A stretch of DNA of 64,000 nt from Halodesulfurarchaeum sp. HSR-GB (GCF_031432215.1 NZ_JAVKGN010000001.1:62001-126000); one strand, 5' to 3'. Positions 8,783-17,459 are shown, counted from the first letter of the stretch. A program made the numbers and translations. Notes: generated by a model from the sequence alone, not told the origin.

Positions 8783-9654
8783 GTATTCTCGTCGACGCGG
8801 ACACGCGGGTCGTGGTACAGGGACTCACCGGTTCCCAGGGGCAATTCCACGCCGAGGCGATGCTGGAGTACGGGACGAACGTCGTCGCGGGGGCCGTCCC
8901 CGGCAAGGGCGGTCAGACCGTCGCCGGTGTCCCCGTTTACGACCGGGTCGAGACCGCTGTCGCGGAGACCGACGCCGACGCGTCGGTCGTCTTCGTCCCG
9001 CCGGCCTTCGCGGGTGACGCATTGTTCGAGGCCCTGGCCGCCGATCTCGATCTGGTCGTGGCTATCACCGAGGGCGTTCCGGTCCAGGACATGGCCCGGG
9101 TCTACCGACGCAGCCAGGACGTCGACACGACGCTGCTGGGGCCGAACTGCCCAGGTGTCATCTCCCCAGGGGCTGCCAAACTGGGCATTCTCCCGGGGAG
9201 TGTCTTCGAAGCCGGGTCTGTGGGCGTGGTCTCCCGATCCGGCACGCTGACCTACCAGATCGTCGAGAACCTCACGAGTGCCGGACTCGGCCAGTCCACC
9301 GCGGTCGGAATCGGTGGCGATCCAATCGTCGGGATGGACTTCCAGGACGCGCTGGGAGCCTTCGAACGGGACCCGGAGACCGAGGCCGTGGTGATGATCG
9401 GCGAGATCGGCGGCGAGGACGAGGAGGCGGCCGCAGCGTTCATCGAGCGGGAGATGGACACGCCGGTCGTGGGGTTCATCGCCGGGCGGACCGCCCCTGA
9501 GGGCACCCGGATGGGCCACGCCGGGGCGATCGTCTCGGGGTCGGGCGCTGGCACGGCCCAGCACAAGATCGAGGCCCTCGAAGCGGCGGGGGTCCCGGTC
9601 GGGGCCACGCCAGCCGAGGTTGCTGACCTGGTCGCCAGTCACTCCCCCGAGTAA
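8779..9654 (+). CDS. sucD: Succinate-CoA ligase alpha subunit
   Basis: 291 aa. The CoA-binding domain begins VVVQGLTGSQGQFH, and GPNCPGVISPG (121-131) is conserved. The phosphorylated active-site histidine is H247 in GTRMGHAGAIVSG. It forms the complex with SucC. It ends inside the tail of the convergent DUF429 gene, a 16-base overlap. Confidence 0.96.
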   Translation: MSILVDADTRVVVQGLTGSQGQFHAEAMLEYGTNVVAGAVPGKGGQTVAGVPVYDRVETAVAETDADASVVFVPPAFAGDALFEALAADLDLVVAITEGVPVQDMARVYRRSQDVDTTLLGPNCPGVISPGAAKLGILPGSVFEAGSVGVVSRSGTLTYQIVENLTSAGLGQSTAVGIGGDPIVGMDFQDALGAFERDPETEAVVMIGEIGGEDEEAAAAFIEREMDTPVVGFIAGRTAPEGTRMGHAGAIVSGSGAGTAQHKIEALEAAGVPVGATPAEVADLVASHSPE

Positions 9655-10379
9655 TAGACGATCTCGATCGGCCGGTCGAGCACCGGGTCGTACTGGGGGG
9701 ATTCAGGTAGCCGAGTCAGGGCCTCGGGGCCCGCTGCAGCCGCAGCCGCGAGGGCCAGTGCATCGAGAATATCATCCGTCTTCGAAGCGCCGATCGTCGG
9801 CGCGTAGGACGGTTTCGTGAGCGTTTCGACGCCCCGCTCGTAGGCCCTCACGAGTGCGGGATCGTGTGATTCGAGCGCGGCCAGCCGCGCCTCGCGACCG
9901 GCCGCAGTTCCTTTCGAGGTAGCAATCGGTGTCCCGCCGTTCAGGCCGGCAAAACTGAGTTCCGGGTGAGCTTCCCGGACCGTCTCGGCCGGGATCTCGG
10001 GGAAGGCCTGGAGGAATCCGTCGAGTTCCCGAATCCGGGGGACGATCGCCCAGGCCTGGTTCTGTACGCTGAACTCGGCCGGGCGCTGGCGCTCCTTCGC
10101 GGTCTCGATGTTCGGCGCGTAGACCGCCTCCCGCGTGGGGGTGAGAAAGACACTTCCCTGCCTCCCGGCGAGTTCGCGTTTCGCGGCGAGGTCACACGCC
10201 CGCTTGCCGGTCTCGGTGAGGCCGATCGGGATGTCGATGAGAATCCGGTCGGCATCGCGGTGGGCCCGCCAGAGGTTGAGGACGGTCGGGTAGAACGCCA
10301 CCTCCGGCGGTCCGGTCTCGGGGATCACCGCGGTGACCCAGCCGTTTCCGGCCCAGTCGACGCCGACTGCGCTTGCCAT
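9639..10379 (-). CDS. DUF429 family protein
   Basis: 246 aa from the ATG at 10379 (MASAVGVDWAGNGW). The N-terminal GVDWAGNGWVTAVI and IDIPIGLTETGKRACD segments carry the acidic residues of the RNase H-like fold typical of DUF429. PPEV-type and DALALAAAA helices follow at the C-terminus. The function of the family is unknown. The 3' end overlaps sucD by 16 bases on the opposite strand. A start eight codons upstream (10403) is possible but less like the family. Confidence 0.8.
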   Translation of the reverse strand: MASAVGVDWAGNGWVTAVIPETGPPEVAFYPTVLNLWRAHRDADRILIDIPIGLTETGKRACDLAAKRELAGRQGSVFLTPTREAVYAPNIETAKERQRPAEFSVQNQAWAIVPRIRELDGFLQAFPEIPAETVREAHPELSFAGLNGGTPIATSKGTAAGREARLAALESHDPALVRAYERGVETLTKPSYAPTIGASKTDDILDALALAAAAAAGPEALTRLPESPQYDPVLDRPIEIVYYSGE

Positions 10380-10444
10380 AGCTGAACACGGCGGTGAAGG
10401 CACTTAGTCGAACGGATGGCAGAAATTTGCCTGTGAAAAGGGGC

Positions 10445-10678
10445 TCAGTCAGCCATCGGGGCCGACGTCCCGGTGCTGACAGATTCAGTACTCGAGGGTT
10501 GGGTAGTGGAATCAACGGGGGCGTTGACGAACAGTGCGTGGCCGATCAGTCCCATCGCGAGGAGCCCGCCGACCGCGACGGCGATCTCGAATCGCAGACC
10601 GGCCAGTCGAAGACCGCCGCCGAAGCCGAACAAGACCAGCGGAATGAGACCGAGGACGAAGTCGTAGTAGGTAGTCAT
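10445..10678 (-). CDS. Small two-helix membrane protein
   Basis: 77 aa from the ATG at 10678 (MTTYYDFVLGLIPLVLFGFG). Two predicted membrane helices (about 6-25 and 32-52) precede a Ser/Thr/Pro-rich polar tail. The frame continues upstream to 10750, but that part overlies a clear TATA box (10713-10721), so the shorter start is chosen. No family recognised; small proteins of this architecture are common in haloarchaea. Confidence 0.7.
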   Translation of the reverse strand: MTTYYDFVLGLIPLVLFGFGGGLRLAGLRFEIAVAVGGLLAMGLIGHALFVNAPVDSTTQPSSTESVSTGTSAPMAD

Positions 10679-10712
10679 GATAATAACCCGTTTGAAAATA
10701 ATGGAAAGAGGG

Positions 10713-10721
10713 TATATAATT
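10713..10721 (-). promoter_or_regulatory. TATA box of the small membrane protein gene
   Basis: Minus-strand AATTATATA preceded by a purine-rich BRE-like CCAAAGG. A transcript starting about 25 bases downstream would have a leader of some 10-15 bases before the ATG at 10678. Confidence 0.6.
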
Positions 10722-10763
10722 CCTTTGGAGGGGTTAGGTAGTGCATCCACATAACTTAGAGAT

Positions 10764-11381
10764 CTATTCCTCCGTCCCCTCCGGCCACCCCCGGTGAAGC
10801 TCCAGCGAGAGCGCCACTCCCAGAACGGTCAGTGCTCCCGAGGAAGCCACACCAGCGACTGGCTCGGGAAGGAGCACCCCCGATCCGATCGTCGCCGGAG
10901 CGACCGCCACGAGCACACCACCGAGCCGGGAGCGACCGCGCCGAAGGTACACTACGCCGAGGAGTACCAGCCCGACCACGAGGAGCAGGCCCCCGAACAG
11001 CCCAGGCAGAAGCCAGGCAATCGACGAAAACGGGTCGGGCGCACCGGTGTCCCCGCTGGCCACGGTCAACCCGAAGAGCGAAATCGTGAGCAGACTGGCA
11101 CCCAGGACTGCAGCGGCCCCCGCACCCCGGAGCAACCCACTTCGCTCGCGATCCCGCCAGACCAGTGCCGCCAGCCCGACGAGGAGACCGAGGGCGGCCA
11201 GAACCGCGAGTGCCGGCAGTAGCTCGCGCTCGATCCAGAGCGGGCTGAAAGCCGGTGGATCGAACTGGTAGGACTGCTGCGGCCGGCTTCCGAACCAGGC
11301 GGGCGGAATCGCGGCCAGCAGCGCGAGCACCCCACCAAGGAGTGCAGCGAGCGCCGGCCCATCCCGACGAAGCCAGGTCAT
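10764..11381 (-). CDS. Polytopic membrane protein of unknown function
   Basis: 205 aa with about six hydrophobic helices (near 9-30, 54-76, 85-108, 121-146, 153-172, 178-195) and short Arg/Asp/Glu-containing loops. It has no catalytic motif I recognise. The start overlaps the end of the upstream lipoprotein gene by four bases, so the pair is an operon. The partner is an exported beta-propeller, which suggests a shared cell-envelope role, but no function can be assigned. Confidence 0.75.
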   Translation of the reverse strand: MTWLRRDGPALAALLGGVLALLAAIPPAWFGSRPQQSYQFDPPAFSPLWIERELLPALAVLAALGLLVGLAALVWRDRERSGLLRGAGAAAVLGASLLTISLFGLTVASGDTGAPDPFSSIAWLLPGLFGGLLLVVGLVLLGVVYLRRGRSRLGGVLVAVAPATIGSGVLLPEPVAGVASSGALTVLGVALSLELHRGWPEGTEE

Positions 11382-12664
11382 CGTTCCGTGCCCGACACGG
11401 CGACAATTCGACCGCCTCGGGTACTCACGATCAGCACCCCATCGAGTATAGCCGGCGGGTTGGTCCAGGTGTCCGATCGGCCGCCGCCCACCACGGCCCA
11501 GGGCACGGCACCGGAATCTGTCGTGAAGGCGACGATACCGCGTCCAGCCTCAGGGCCGGTACCAACCGAGGTACTCGTCAGGGCGTGCTCGGACGTCGCC
11601 GCTGCCATGGCCCCGTCACCGATCGCGGAACACCAGCGGGGCTTTAGTCCGTCAGCAGCCCGCGAAAGCGCAAACGCGGCTGCGCCAGCTTCGGGCGGCT
11701 GCTCCACGGCATAGATCGTCTCGGGCGTGACGACCGGGGACTGAAGTGCCAGGTAGTCCCCACGCGTGTAGCGAAACTGCTCGGTGCCCGAACGGGCAGC
11801 CAGTCCGACCAGCCCGTCTGTCGTGCCCACAATGCAGGTTCCGCCGTCGAGGACCGGGGCGGACTCGGGACGGATCGAACGGTGCCACAGACGCTCGCCG
11901 GTCTCCGGGTCCCGAGCTTCGATGCCATCCGCCAGCCGGAACAGGACGGCCCGCGAGGTTGCTGCCGGCTGGTACTGCTCCCCATCGGCCTCGACAGCAC
12001 GGTTCCAGCGTGGGGTACCGTCCAACTCCAGCGCCCGGACCGACTCCGCACCCTGGACGTAAACCCCCGCCCCGGTGACCGCCGGTGGGGCGACAGCCTG
12101 CATCGCATCGTCTCGCCAGCGCACGGTGCCGTCCGTGGCGTCGAGCACGACGAGTCCGTCCTCGGTGCCGACGAACACCTGCCCGTCCGGGCCAAGTCGC
12201 GGGGCGATCGTCTTGGCCCGGTGTGAGTAACTGGGAATTTCAGTCACCGGGAGCGGCCCGAACTCCCATCGAGGCTCGCCGGTTCGCAACGACCGGGCAT
12301 GAACTCGAGTGGAGTCCGCGACGTAGACCTGCTCGTCGTCCACGACCGGGGCGCTCGCGACGACCCCGACACCGTCCTCGGTCGGAATGTCGAGATCGGC
12401 CCGCCACCGGAGTTCGAGATGGGCCGATGGGAGCTGTCCGGTCGAGAATCCAGTGTTGGCACTATCTCCACGCACTGCCGGCCAGCGGCCCTCGGGAGGG
12501 TCGCTGAATGGACCGACTGGCTCGGCGTCGATCGAAACCTGTTCGGCCGGGTCCGGCGGGTCACTATCCGGACAGGAGGACGCACAGCCGGCCAGGGCCG
12601 TGAGCCCGACCGCCGAAGTCACGCCGGCAGCCGCTTTGAGAAACCCTCGACGCCCGAGTGCCAT
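11378..12664 (-). CDS. Tat-exported lipoprotein with PQQ-like beta-propeller
   Basis: 428 aa from the ATG at 12664 (a GTG two codons upstream is in frame). RRGFLK (5-10) is a twin-arginine motif, and the hydrophobic stretch ends in a lipobox LAGC with C27 as lipidation site. The mature part has repeated blades with AxxGxxRW-type ends such as RWRDD, PRWNR and RLWHR, typical of PQQ-like/WD-like propellers (BamB family). It is probably anchored outside the cytoplasmic membrane as a binding or assembly scaffold. It is co-transcribed with the downstream membrane protein. Confidence 0.85.
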   Translation of the reverse strand: MALGRRGFLKAAAGVTSAVGLTALAGCASSCPDSDPPDPAEQVSIDAEPVGPFSDPPEGRWPAVRGDSANTGFSTGQLPSAHLELRWRADLDIPTEDGVGVVASAPVVDDEQVYVADSTRVHARSLRTGEPRWEFGPLPVTEIPSYSHRAKTIAPRLGPDGQVFVGTEDGLVVLDATDGTVRWRDDAMQAVAPPAVTGAGVYVQGAESVRALELDGTPRWNRAVEADGEQYQPAATSRAVLFRLADGIEARDPETGERLWHRSIRPESAPVLDGGTCIVGTTDGLVGLAARSGTEQFRYTRGDYLALQSPVVTPETIYAVEQPPEAGAAAFALSRAADGLKPRWCSAIGDGAMAAATSEHALTSTSVGTGPEAGRGIVAFTTDSGAVPWAVVGGGRSDTWTNPPAILDGVLIVSTRGGRIVAVSGTER

Positions 12665-12774
12665 ACCCACCCTCCACCCGCAGCGTGGAAGTAGATTTGG
12701 GAGCCTTCGACGGTCGCTTGACCGATTTCCACACCGTCGGGAAAATTTATTGGGATGCCGATAGATCTCGAAAC

Positions 12775-13143
12775 ATGAATCGACGACGACTCGCGATCGG
12801 CGTGCTCACGGGAGCGTTTCTCGGGCTCTTCTGCATCGTCGGGGTGGGGACCCGGATCGGTTTCGTGGGCAACGAACTGTTCCTCTTCGCGATGTGGTAC
12901 AACCGGGTCGTGATGGGGCTCGTGATCGGGCTCGCCGGCGGACTCGTCCTCGTCGAGTCCCGATATAACGTCCTCCTCAGAGGCCTGCTACTGGGACTCG
13001 TGGTGACGGCGGCCATCGCGTTCACGAGCGAGTTCCGGGACTGGCCGAGTTTCTTCGCCGGCCTCGTCTACGGACCGATCATCGACTGGGTCGCGACCCG
13101 CTACGGCGAGTCGGCGGCCGCCGACTCGACGGCCCCCTGGTAA
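12775..13143 (+). CDS. Small polytopic membrane protein
   Basis: 122 aa from the ATG at 12775 (MNRRRLAIGVLTGAFLG). The frame is open further upstream, but that part covers a TATA-like GAAAATTTATT around 12741-12751, about 29 bases before this ATG. Four hydrophobic helices (about 5-25, 36-57, 66-85, 93-108) and a short acidic tail. No family recognised with certainty; proteins like it are conserved in haloarchaea. The last 43 bases overlap the convergent aldolase gene. Confidence 0.7.
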   Translation: MNRRRLAIGVLTGAFLGLFCIVGVGTRIGFVGNELFLFAMWYNRVVMGLVIGLAGGLVLVESRYNVLLRGLLLGLVVTAAIAFTSEFRDWPSFFAGLVYGPIIDWVATRYGESAAADSTAPW

Positions 13144-13886
13144 TCAGCAACGCCCGCCCGCAGAAAGCCGATGTCAGTCCCGGCGACGAGGAAATCCATC
13201 CCCCAGTCATCGAACCGGCGATGGACCGACTCGGGACTGGTCGCGAGGGTGCCAACTGGCAGATCGGCCGCGTTCGCTTCCGAGACGATGCGATCGAGGG
13301 CCGCTCGGAAGGGTTCGGACTCGAAGTCGCCGAACACACCGAGTTGTGCGGAGAGATCCGCCGGCCCGACGAAAATGGCGTCGAGCCCGTCGAGGGCGAC
13401 GATTTCCTCCAGATCTGACAGGGCCCCCGTCGTCTCGATCTGGAGGATGGTCGCGACAGTTCGATTGGCATCGTCGACGTAGGCCGCCAGGTCGGTCCCG
13501 TACCCTGCAGCCCGACCGCCGGCGACGCCCCGATTGCCCGCTGGGGGATACTGGGTCGCGCGGACGGCCGCGCTGGCCTCCGTGACAGATTCGATCTGCG
13601 GGATCACGATCCCGGCCGGGCCCAGATCGAGCAGGCGACGGATCGCCGCCCGATCGGAACTGGGGGCTCGAATCACCGGGGCCGTCTCGGACTCGACGGC
13701 GTCGACCGCCCGGGTCAGATCGGCGAGGTCACCGACCGTGTTCTCGGAGTGCTCCCCGTCTAGCACGAGAAAGTCGAGGCCCTCGTCTGCGAGCACTTCC
13801 GCGGCGACCGGCTCGCTCAACATCGACCAGGCCCCCACGAGTTTCTCGCCGGCACGCAATCGGTCCGCAAAGTCGGCGCTGTCCAT
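13101..13886 (-). CDS. HpcH/HpaI-type class II aldolase
   Basis: 261 aa from the ATG at 13886. GAWSMLSEPVAAEVLADEG and DFLVLDGEHSENT (about 20-54) are the conserved N-terminal blocks of 2-keto-3-deoxy acid aldolases. The metal ligands appear as Glu in LQIETTGAL and Asp in VGPADLSAQLG. The reaction is reversible retro-aldol cleavage of a 2-keto-3-deoxy sugar acid, releasing pyruvate; the physiological sugar acid is unknown. It overlaps the convergent membrane protein gene by 43 bases. Confidence 0.9.
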   Translation of the reverse strand: MDSADFADRLRAGEKLVGAWSMLSEPVAAEVLADEGLDFLVLDGEHSENTVGDLADLTRAVDAVESETAPVIRAPSSDRAAIRRLLDLGPAGIVIPQIESVTEASAAVRATQYPPAGNRGVAGGRAAGYGTDLAAYVDDANRTVATILQIETTGALSDLEEIVALDGLDAIFVGPADLSAQLGVFGDFESEPFRAALDRIVSEANAADLPVGTLATSPESVHRRFDDWGMDFLVAGTDIGFLRAGVADYQGAVESAAADSP

Positions 13887-13928
13887 ACCTCCCACACCCC
13901 CGCGAGCCCGAAAAAGGTAGCCGAACGG

Positions 13929-14393
13929 TCACTCGACGGCGAGGACTTCGATCTCGAACTCCAATGTTTCACCCGCCAGCCGATGATTGAAGTCCACACG
14001 AACCACGTCCTCCTCGACCGAGCGGATCTCCGCGACCGACCCGTCCGGGGTCTGGATGTAGGCCCCGGCCTCGGGGAGCTGATCGCCGAGCTGGGCGCTG
14101 AGTTCGTCGATCTCGTACTCGCGGACCCGGCTCTCCTCCCACTCGCCGTAGGCTTCCGCTGGCGGGACCGTGACGGTAGCGGACTCGCCTGCATCCATGC
14201 CCAGCAGGGCTTCGTCCAATCCCTCGATGAACTGTCCCGTCCCGACCGCGGCCTCCAGCGGGTCGTACTCCCGGTCCTCCTCGACCAGGTCGTGTTCCTC
14301 GGCCACGGCCCGCCGGGACGTGTCGAAGACCGTTCCGTCCTCGAGGCGGCCGGTGTACTCGATTCTGACGGTGTCGCCGGATTCGATCGCCAT
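13929..14393 (-). CDS. FKBP-type peptidyl-prolyl isomerase (SlyD-like)
   Basis: 154 aa. The N-terminus GDTVRIEYTGRLEDGTVFDT and VGTGQFIEGLDEALLGMD are the split FKBP domain. The segment between them and the PPAEAYG strand is the insert-in-flap (chaperone) domain of archaeal short FKBPs. The C-terminus has VRVDFNHRLAGETLEFEIEV, the SlyD/FKBP closing block. It helps folding of cytoplasmic proteins. It lies 42 bases downstream of the aldolase start in the same orientation. Confidence 0.93.
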   Translation of the reverse strand: MAIESGDTVRIEYTGRLEDGTVFDTSRRAVAEEHDLVEEDREYDPLEAAVGTGQFIEGLDEALLGMDAGESATVTVPPAEAYGEWEESRVREYEIDELSAQLGDQLPEAGAYIQTPDGSVAEIRSVEEDVVRVDFNHRLAGETLEFEIEVLAVE

Positions 14394-14491
14394 ACGTCAA
14401 CCCGTCGGAGCAGGCCCAAAAGCCGTTTGCATCGAGTCCGAATCGAGCCGGACCGTTTTTCTCCCCAGGCGATGATGAACTCGGCGTAGCC

Positions 14492-15739
14492 GTGTCCTCG
14501 ACAACCGCGTCCCCCGAGCGGGAAAACGACCGCTCCATCGCGGCCCTCACCATGCTCGGCCACGGCCTGTTTCACTACTTCGAGATGGCGATCCCGATTT
14601 TGCTGGTCGTCTGGATCGATACGTTTCCCACCGGCGTCGAGGTGGCTGGGCTGATCGTCGCAATCGGGTTCGCACCGATCGGTATCGCGGCCCTGCCCGG
14701 TGGCATGCTTTCGGATCGCTATGGGCCTGGCGTCGTTCTTCTGGGGAGTATCGCGGGCATGTCCATCGGATTTGGCGCGCTCGCTTTCGCACCGTCGATC
14801 TATGGGGTGGGCCTCGCGCTGGCAGTCTGGGGTCTGTTCGCCGGTGTCTATCATCCGGCAGGGATGTCCCTGATCAGCACCGGAGCCGCCAGCCGTGGCA
14901 CTATCTTCGCCTACCACGGGATGGCCGGGAACCTCGGCACCGCTCTTGGCCCCTTCGTCGCCGCGACGCTCCTGCTCTTCTTCGAGTGGCGAGTGGTCGC
15001 CGGGCTGCTTGCGCTGCCGGGGATCGCCGCGTTCGTGTACGGGCTCTCGATCGATTTCGACCCGACTGCCGCCGTGGACGACCCCACCGAGGCCCCGGCT
15101 GAGGGGCGGGACGAAACACCCCTCATCGTGCGGGCCCGCGAACTGCTGCACTCGCTTTTCCCCATCGTGCTGGCGATCGTCGTCTTCGATGGCCTCTTCT
15201 ACCGTGGTGTCACCGCCTATTTGCCACGAATCCTCCGGGACCTGTCGGCGATGCCAGCACTCACGATTACCGACGCCCTCGTCGGGGTCAACGTCGGGGA
15301 CTACATCTTCGTGGGGCTGCTCGTGGTCGGCATCGCCGGCCAGTGGGTCGGCGGAACGCTCTCCGATCGGATCGCCGTCGAGACTGGGTTGACCGGGGGG
15401 TTCGCCCTCCTCGGCCTGTTCAGTCTGCTCTTCGTCCCGGTCGCCGGGGTCGGGTTCGCCCCGCTTTTGCTCGTGAGTGCGCTGCTCGGGTTCTTCCTCT
15501 TTTTCGTCCAGCCGATGTACCAGGTCGCGGTGGCCGTCCACACGCCCGCGGCGACCCGCGGGCTCTCGTATGGCGTTACGTACCTCGGTGAGTTCGGTGT
15601 GGGCGCACTCGGCATCGCACTCGGCGGGGTATTGCTCGGGTCGTATTCCACGACGACGTTTTTCGTCGTCCTCGCCGGGTTTGCGCTCATCGCCGCGTCG
15701 CTTGCCGTGCTGCTGGGCGTGAAATCGAGGGAGTCCTGA
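14492..15739 (+). CDS. Major facilitator superfamily transporter
   Basis: 415 aa, GTG start at 14492. About twelve hydrophobic helices in two halves. The loop between helices 2 and 3 has GGMLSDRYGPG, matching the MFS A motif G-x3-D-R-x-G, and the second-half equivalent is GGTLSDRIAVETG. A long polar central loop (about 190-215) splits the halves. NLGTALGPFVAA and VYHPAGMSLIS resemble the fosmidomycin-resistance/sugar-phosphate-like MFS groups. The substrate is unknown. Confidence 0.88.
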   Translation: MSSTTASPERENDRSIAALTMLGHGLFHYFEMAIPILLVVWIDTFPTGVEVAGLIVAIGFAPIGIAALPGGMLSDRYGPGVVLLGSIAGMSIGFGALAFAPSIYGVGLALAVWGLFAGVYHPAGMSLISTGAASRGTIFAYHGMAGNLGTALGPFVAATLLLFFEWRVVAGLLALPGIAAFVYGLSIDFDPTAAVDDPTEAPAEGRDETPLIVRARELLHSLFPIVLAIVVFDGLFYRGVTAYLPRILRDLSAMPALTITDALVGVNVGDYIFVGLLVVGIAGQWVGGTLSDRIAVETGLTGGFALLGLFSLLFVPVAGVGFAPLLLVSALLGFFLFFVQPMYQVAVAVHTPAATRGLSYGVTYLGEFGVGALGIALGGVLLGSYSTTTFFVVLAGFALIAASLAVLLGVKSRES

Positions 15740-16140
15740 GCGATTTGGGCGTTTTCGCCCGGAAAATTGTGCGATCTGGGAGAAACGGAACAACCAGCCG
15801 AGTGTCCCCCCGATGACAACGGCGTGTCGGTGTGAGATTGTCACGTGGGTTTTCGGCACAAATGGCGGTTCGACCAGTGTTCAAAAATGCCTCCCAGGTA
15901 CACCCACAAGAGTGACAGTCCATCGAATTTGCCCATTAGAAATCGAACTCTGGAACCTGTCAATCGCCACCAGATAGATACCAATCAGATTCTAAATAGT
16001 ATAATTCATCGGTATAACCCGCTGACTGGGAGAGGTTATGGAGTTATTAAGCGATACTGATAACAATGGAGTGACTTTTCGTTGTCAGGCCCTTCGCTTC
16101 AAATACCGACCGTCGAACCAGCAACCAACCGAAAATACGC
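15740..16140. other. Intergenic region with a hairpin after the MFS gene and an AT-rich regulator promoter region
   Basis: No convincing gene. A short perfect hairpin GGGCG-TTTT-CGCCC lies at 15747-15760, just after the MFS stop, and may help end transcription. The remainder is markedly AT-richer than its surroundings. Around 16000-16020 it holds several TATA-like runs (TAAATAGTATAATTC, GGTATAACC) that may drive the regulator gene at 16141, with a leader of more than 100 bases if so. The in-frame stretch 15845-16060 is not protein-like. Confidence 0.5.
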
Positions 16141-16791
16141 ATGCCAGAGACAGCCGAGAACGCCGAACGGCCCGTGGAATGTGATCCACCGACGGCTCAG
16201 ACACGGGATCGACGACAGCTCTTCGTCGAGTTAGAGGTATCGATGGGCGAGTCCTGTCCGGCCCGGGACCTTCCAGAATCGGTCACGGCAGTCAACGTGA
16301 TTCGTGACCACCTGGGCCAGTGTCACTGTGACATCCGCGGGGAGGCAAACGAGGACCCGGTTCACGTAACAGAACAGGTCTCCCGTACGTGTGCGTGTTC
16401 GATCTTTGCGGCCCACGGCTGTGTGCCAAAGATCGAACCGGTGGCTGGCGACCGCTCGCGGATCACTACCTATCTCCCGAACCGGACGGTCCTCGGCGAG
16501 TTGATCGAGGACCTGCGCGAGAACGCCCGAAGCGTGAGTCTGCTTCGCATCGTGGACTGCTCGCAAGCGGACAGCGAAGACGGACTCACCTTCGACCTCA
16601 CCGATCTGAGTGAAACCCAGCGGGACACACTCGAACTTGCGGTCACCGAAGGCTACTACGACGATCCACGGGGCATCTCGCTGGCCGAACTGGCCGAGAA
16701 ACTCGGCGTGAGTAAATCCGGCGTGTCCCGACGCCTCTCCCGCATCGAGGCAACCATCCTGACGAACATCGTCTCGAAGACGTTGGGATAG
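16141..16791 (+). CDS. DmsR-like Cys-rich HTH_10 transcriptional regulator
   Basis: 216 aa. The C-terminus (about 156-212) is a bacterio-opsin-activator-type HTH: SETQRDTLELAVTEGYYDDP then ISLAELAEKLGVSKSGVSRR. The N-terminal sensor part has cysteines at 39, 61, 63, 84, 86, 94 and 140, including CHC and CAC pairs that could bind metal or sense redox state. In haloarchaea a regulator of this type, DmsR, sits beside and controls dms genes. Its place directly upstream of the Mo-reductase operon on the same strand suggests the same role here. Confidence 0.8.
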   Translation: MPETAENAERPVECDPPTAQTRDRRQLFVELEVSMGESCPARDLPESVTAVNVIRDHLGQCHCDIRGEANEDPVHVTEQVSRTCACSIFAAHGCVPKIEPVAGDRSRITTYLPNRTVLGELIEDLRENARSVSLLRIVDCSQADSEDGLTFDLTDLSETQRDTLELAVTEGYYDDPRGISLAELAEKLGVSKSGVSRRLSRIEATILTNIVSKTLG

Positions 16792-16847
16792 GTTCTCAAT
16801 CCGAGAAGGTGACCTGTAGTTGTAGCAATCCTTTATTCATTGCCCCG

Positions 16848-16855
16848 TATATAAA
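16848..16855 (+). promoter_or_regulatory. TATA box of the Mo-oxidoreductase operon
   Basis: TATATAAA preceded by CCCCG, the clearest TATA box in the window. Transcription would start near 16880, giving a leader of about 40 bases before the GTG at 16920. Just upstream, TGTAGT-TGTAGC (16815-16826) is a short direct repeat that might be part of the regulator site; that part is speculative. Confidence 0.65.
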
Positions 16856-16919
16856 CTCGCAACTATTGAGGAGAATCTGGTTGGACGCTAACCGAATAGA
16901 GTAACCTGGGTCATGAACT

Positions 16920-17183
16920 GTGAGCGGTCCACCAAATCTCGAGGACGCCCCGCTCCTCCCGGACGGAACGGACTGGGAGGACCGCATCAAAGCAATTCTG
17001 GACGGGGACGACCAGGAACCGGAAGTCGTGGCACTCGGCCAGGAGATGGCCCGGGATGCACTCCGGGTCTCGAAGGGCGAGCTCAGCGATGACGCGTTCA
17101 ACGCGAAGTATCGGACGAAAGTCAGGCAGGTCTTCGGCAGCGACGCGGCCGAGTTCGGACCGAACGAGTCAGACGGGACGTGA
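16920..17183 (+). CDS. Small acidic protein 1 of the Mo-oxidoreductase operon
   Basis: 87 aa, GTG start; the nearby ATG at 16913 is in another frame. Cys-free, acidic, mostly helical in appearance. Residues 36-73 carry the pattern LG-x-E-x-ARDA-x2-V-x2-G-x-L-x4-F-x8-V-x3-FG, which recurs in the next gene, so the two are paralogues. It is first in the operon before the molybdopterin subunit. Similar short segments occur near haloarchaeal DMSO-reductase-type genes, as far as I recall, but I cannot name a function. It could be an assembly or docking factor. Confidence 0.72.
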   Translation: MSGPPNLEDAPLLPDGTDWEDRIKAILDGDDQEPEVVALGQEMARDALRVSKGELSDDAFNAKYRTKVRQVFGSDAAEFGPNESDGT

Positions 17184-17210
17184 CGACCTATCGACCAAAT
17201 ATCAAATACT

Positions 17211-17459
17211 ATGAATACACAAACCGATCCACCGGGAACCGATCCCACAGACGACACCGCGTTCGAGTTGAACCAGGACGAAGCGACGAAGATCCTCGAG
17301 GGGAGTGATTTCGACACGGAACTGGGCCGCGAACTGGCCCGGGACGCGATCGCAGTCGCGAACGGTGACCTGGACGAAGCGACCTTCCACGACCGCCATC
17401 ACGAGGCCGTCCTCGACGAGTTCGGCGTCGACGAGCGACCGACAGGTGATGGGCAATGA
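17211..17459 (+). CDS. Small acidic protein 2 of the Mo-oxidoreductase operon (paralogue of protein 1)
   Basis: 82 aa. No cysteine. Residues 36-72 (ELGRELARDAIAVANGDL then a Phe and a closing FG) match residues 36-73 of the preceding protein, and the short ILEG/ILDG segment before it is also shared. This indicates tandem duplication. The stop overlaps the molybdopterin-subunit start by four bases, so production is coupled to the catalytic subunit. Function unknown; a chaperone or subunit-docking role is inferred only from position. Confidence 0.75.
   Translation: MNTQTDPPGTDPTDDTAFELNQDEATKILEGSDFDTELGRELARDAIAVANGDLDEATFHDRHHEAVLDEFGVDERPTGDGQ

Noticed and set aside
13817-15859. 680-codon open frame on the minus strand
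   Set aside because: It covers the FKBP gene and the MFS transporter in the wrong frame or strand. Its translation is low-complexity and has no family motif.
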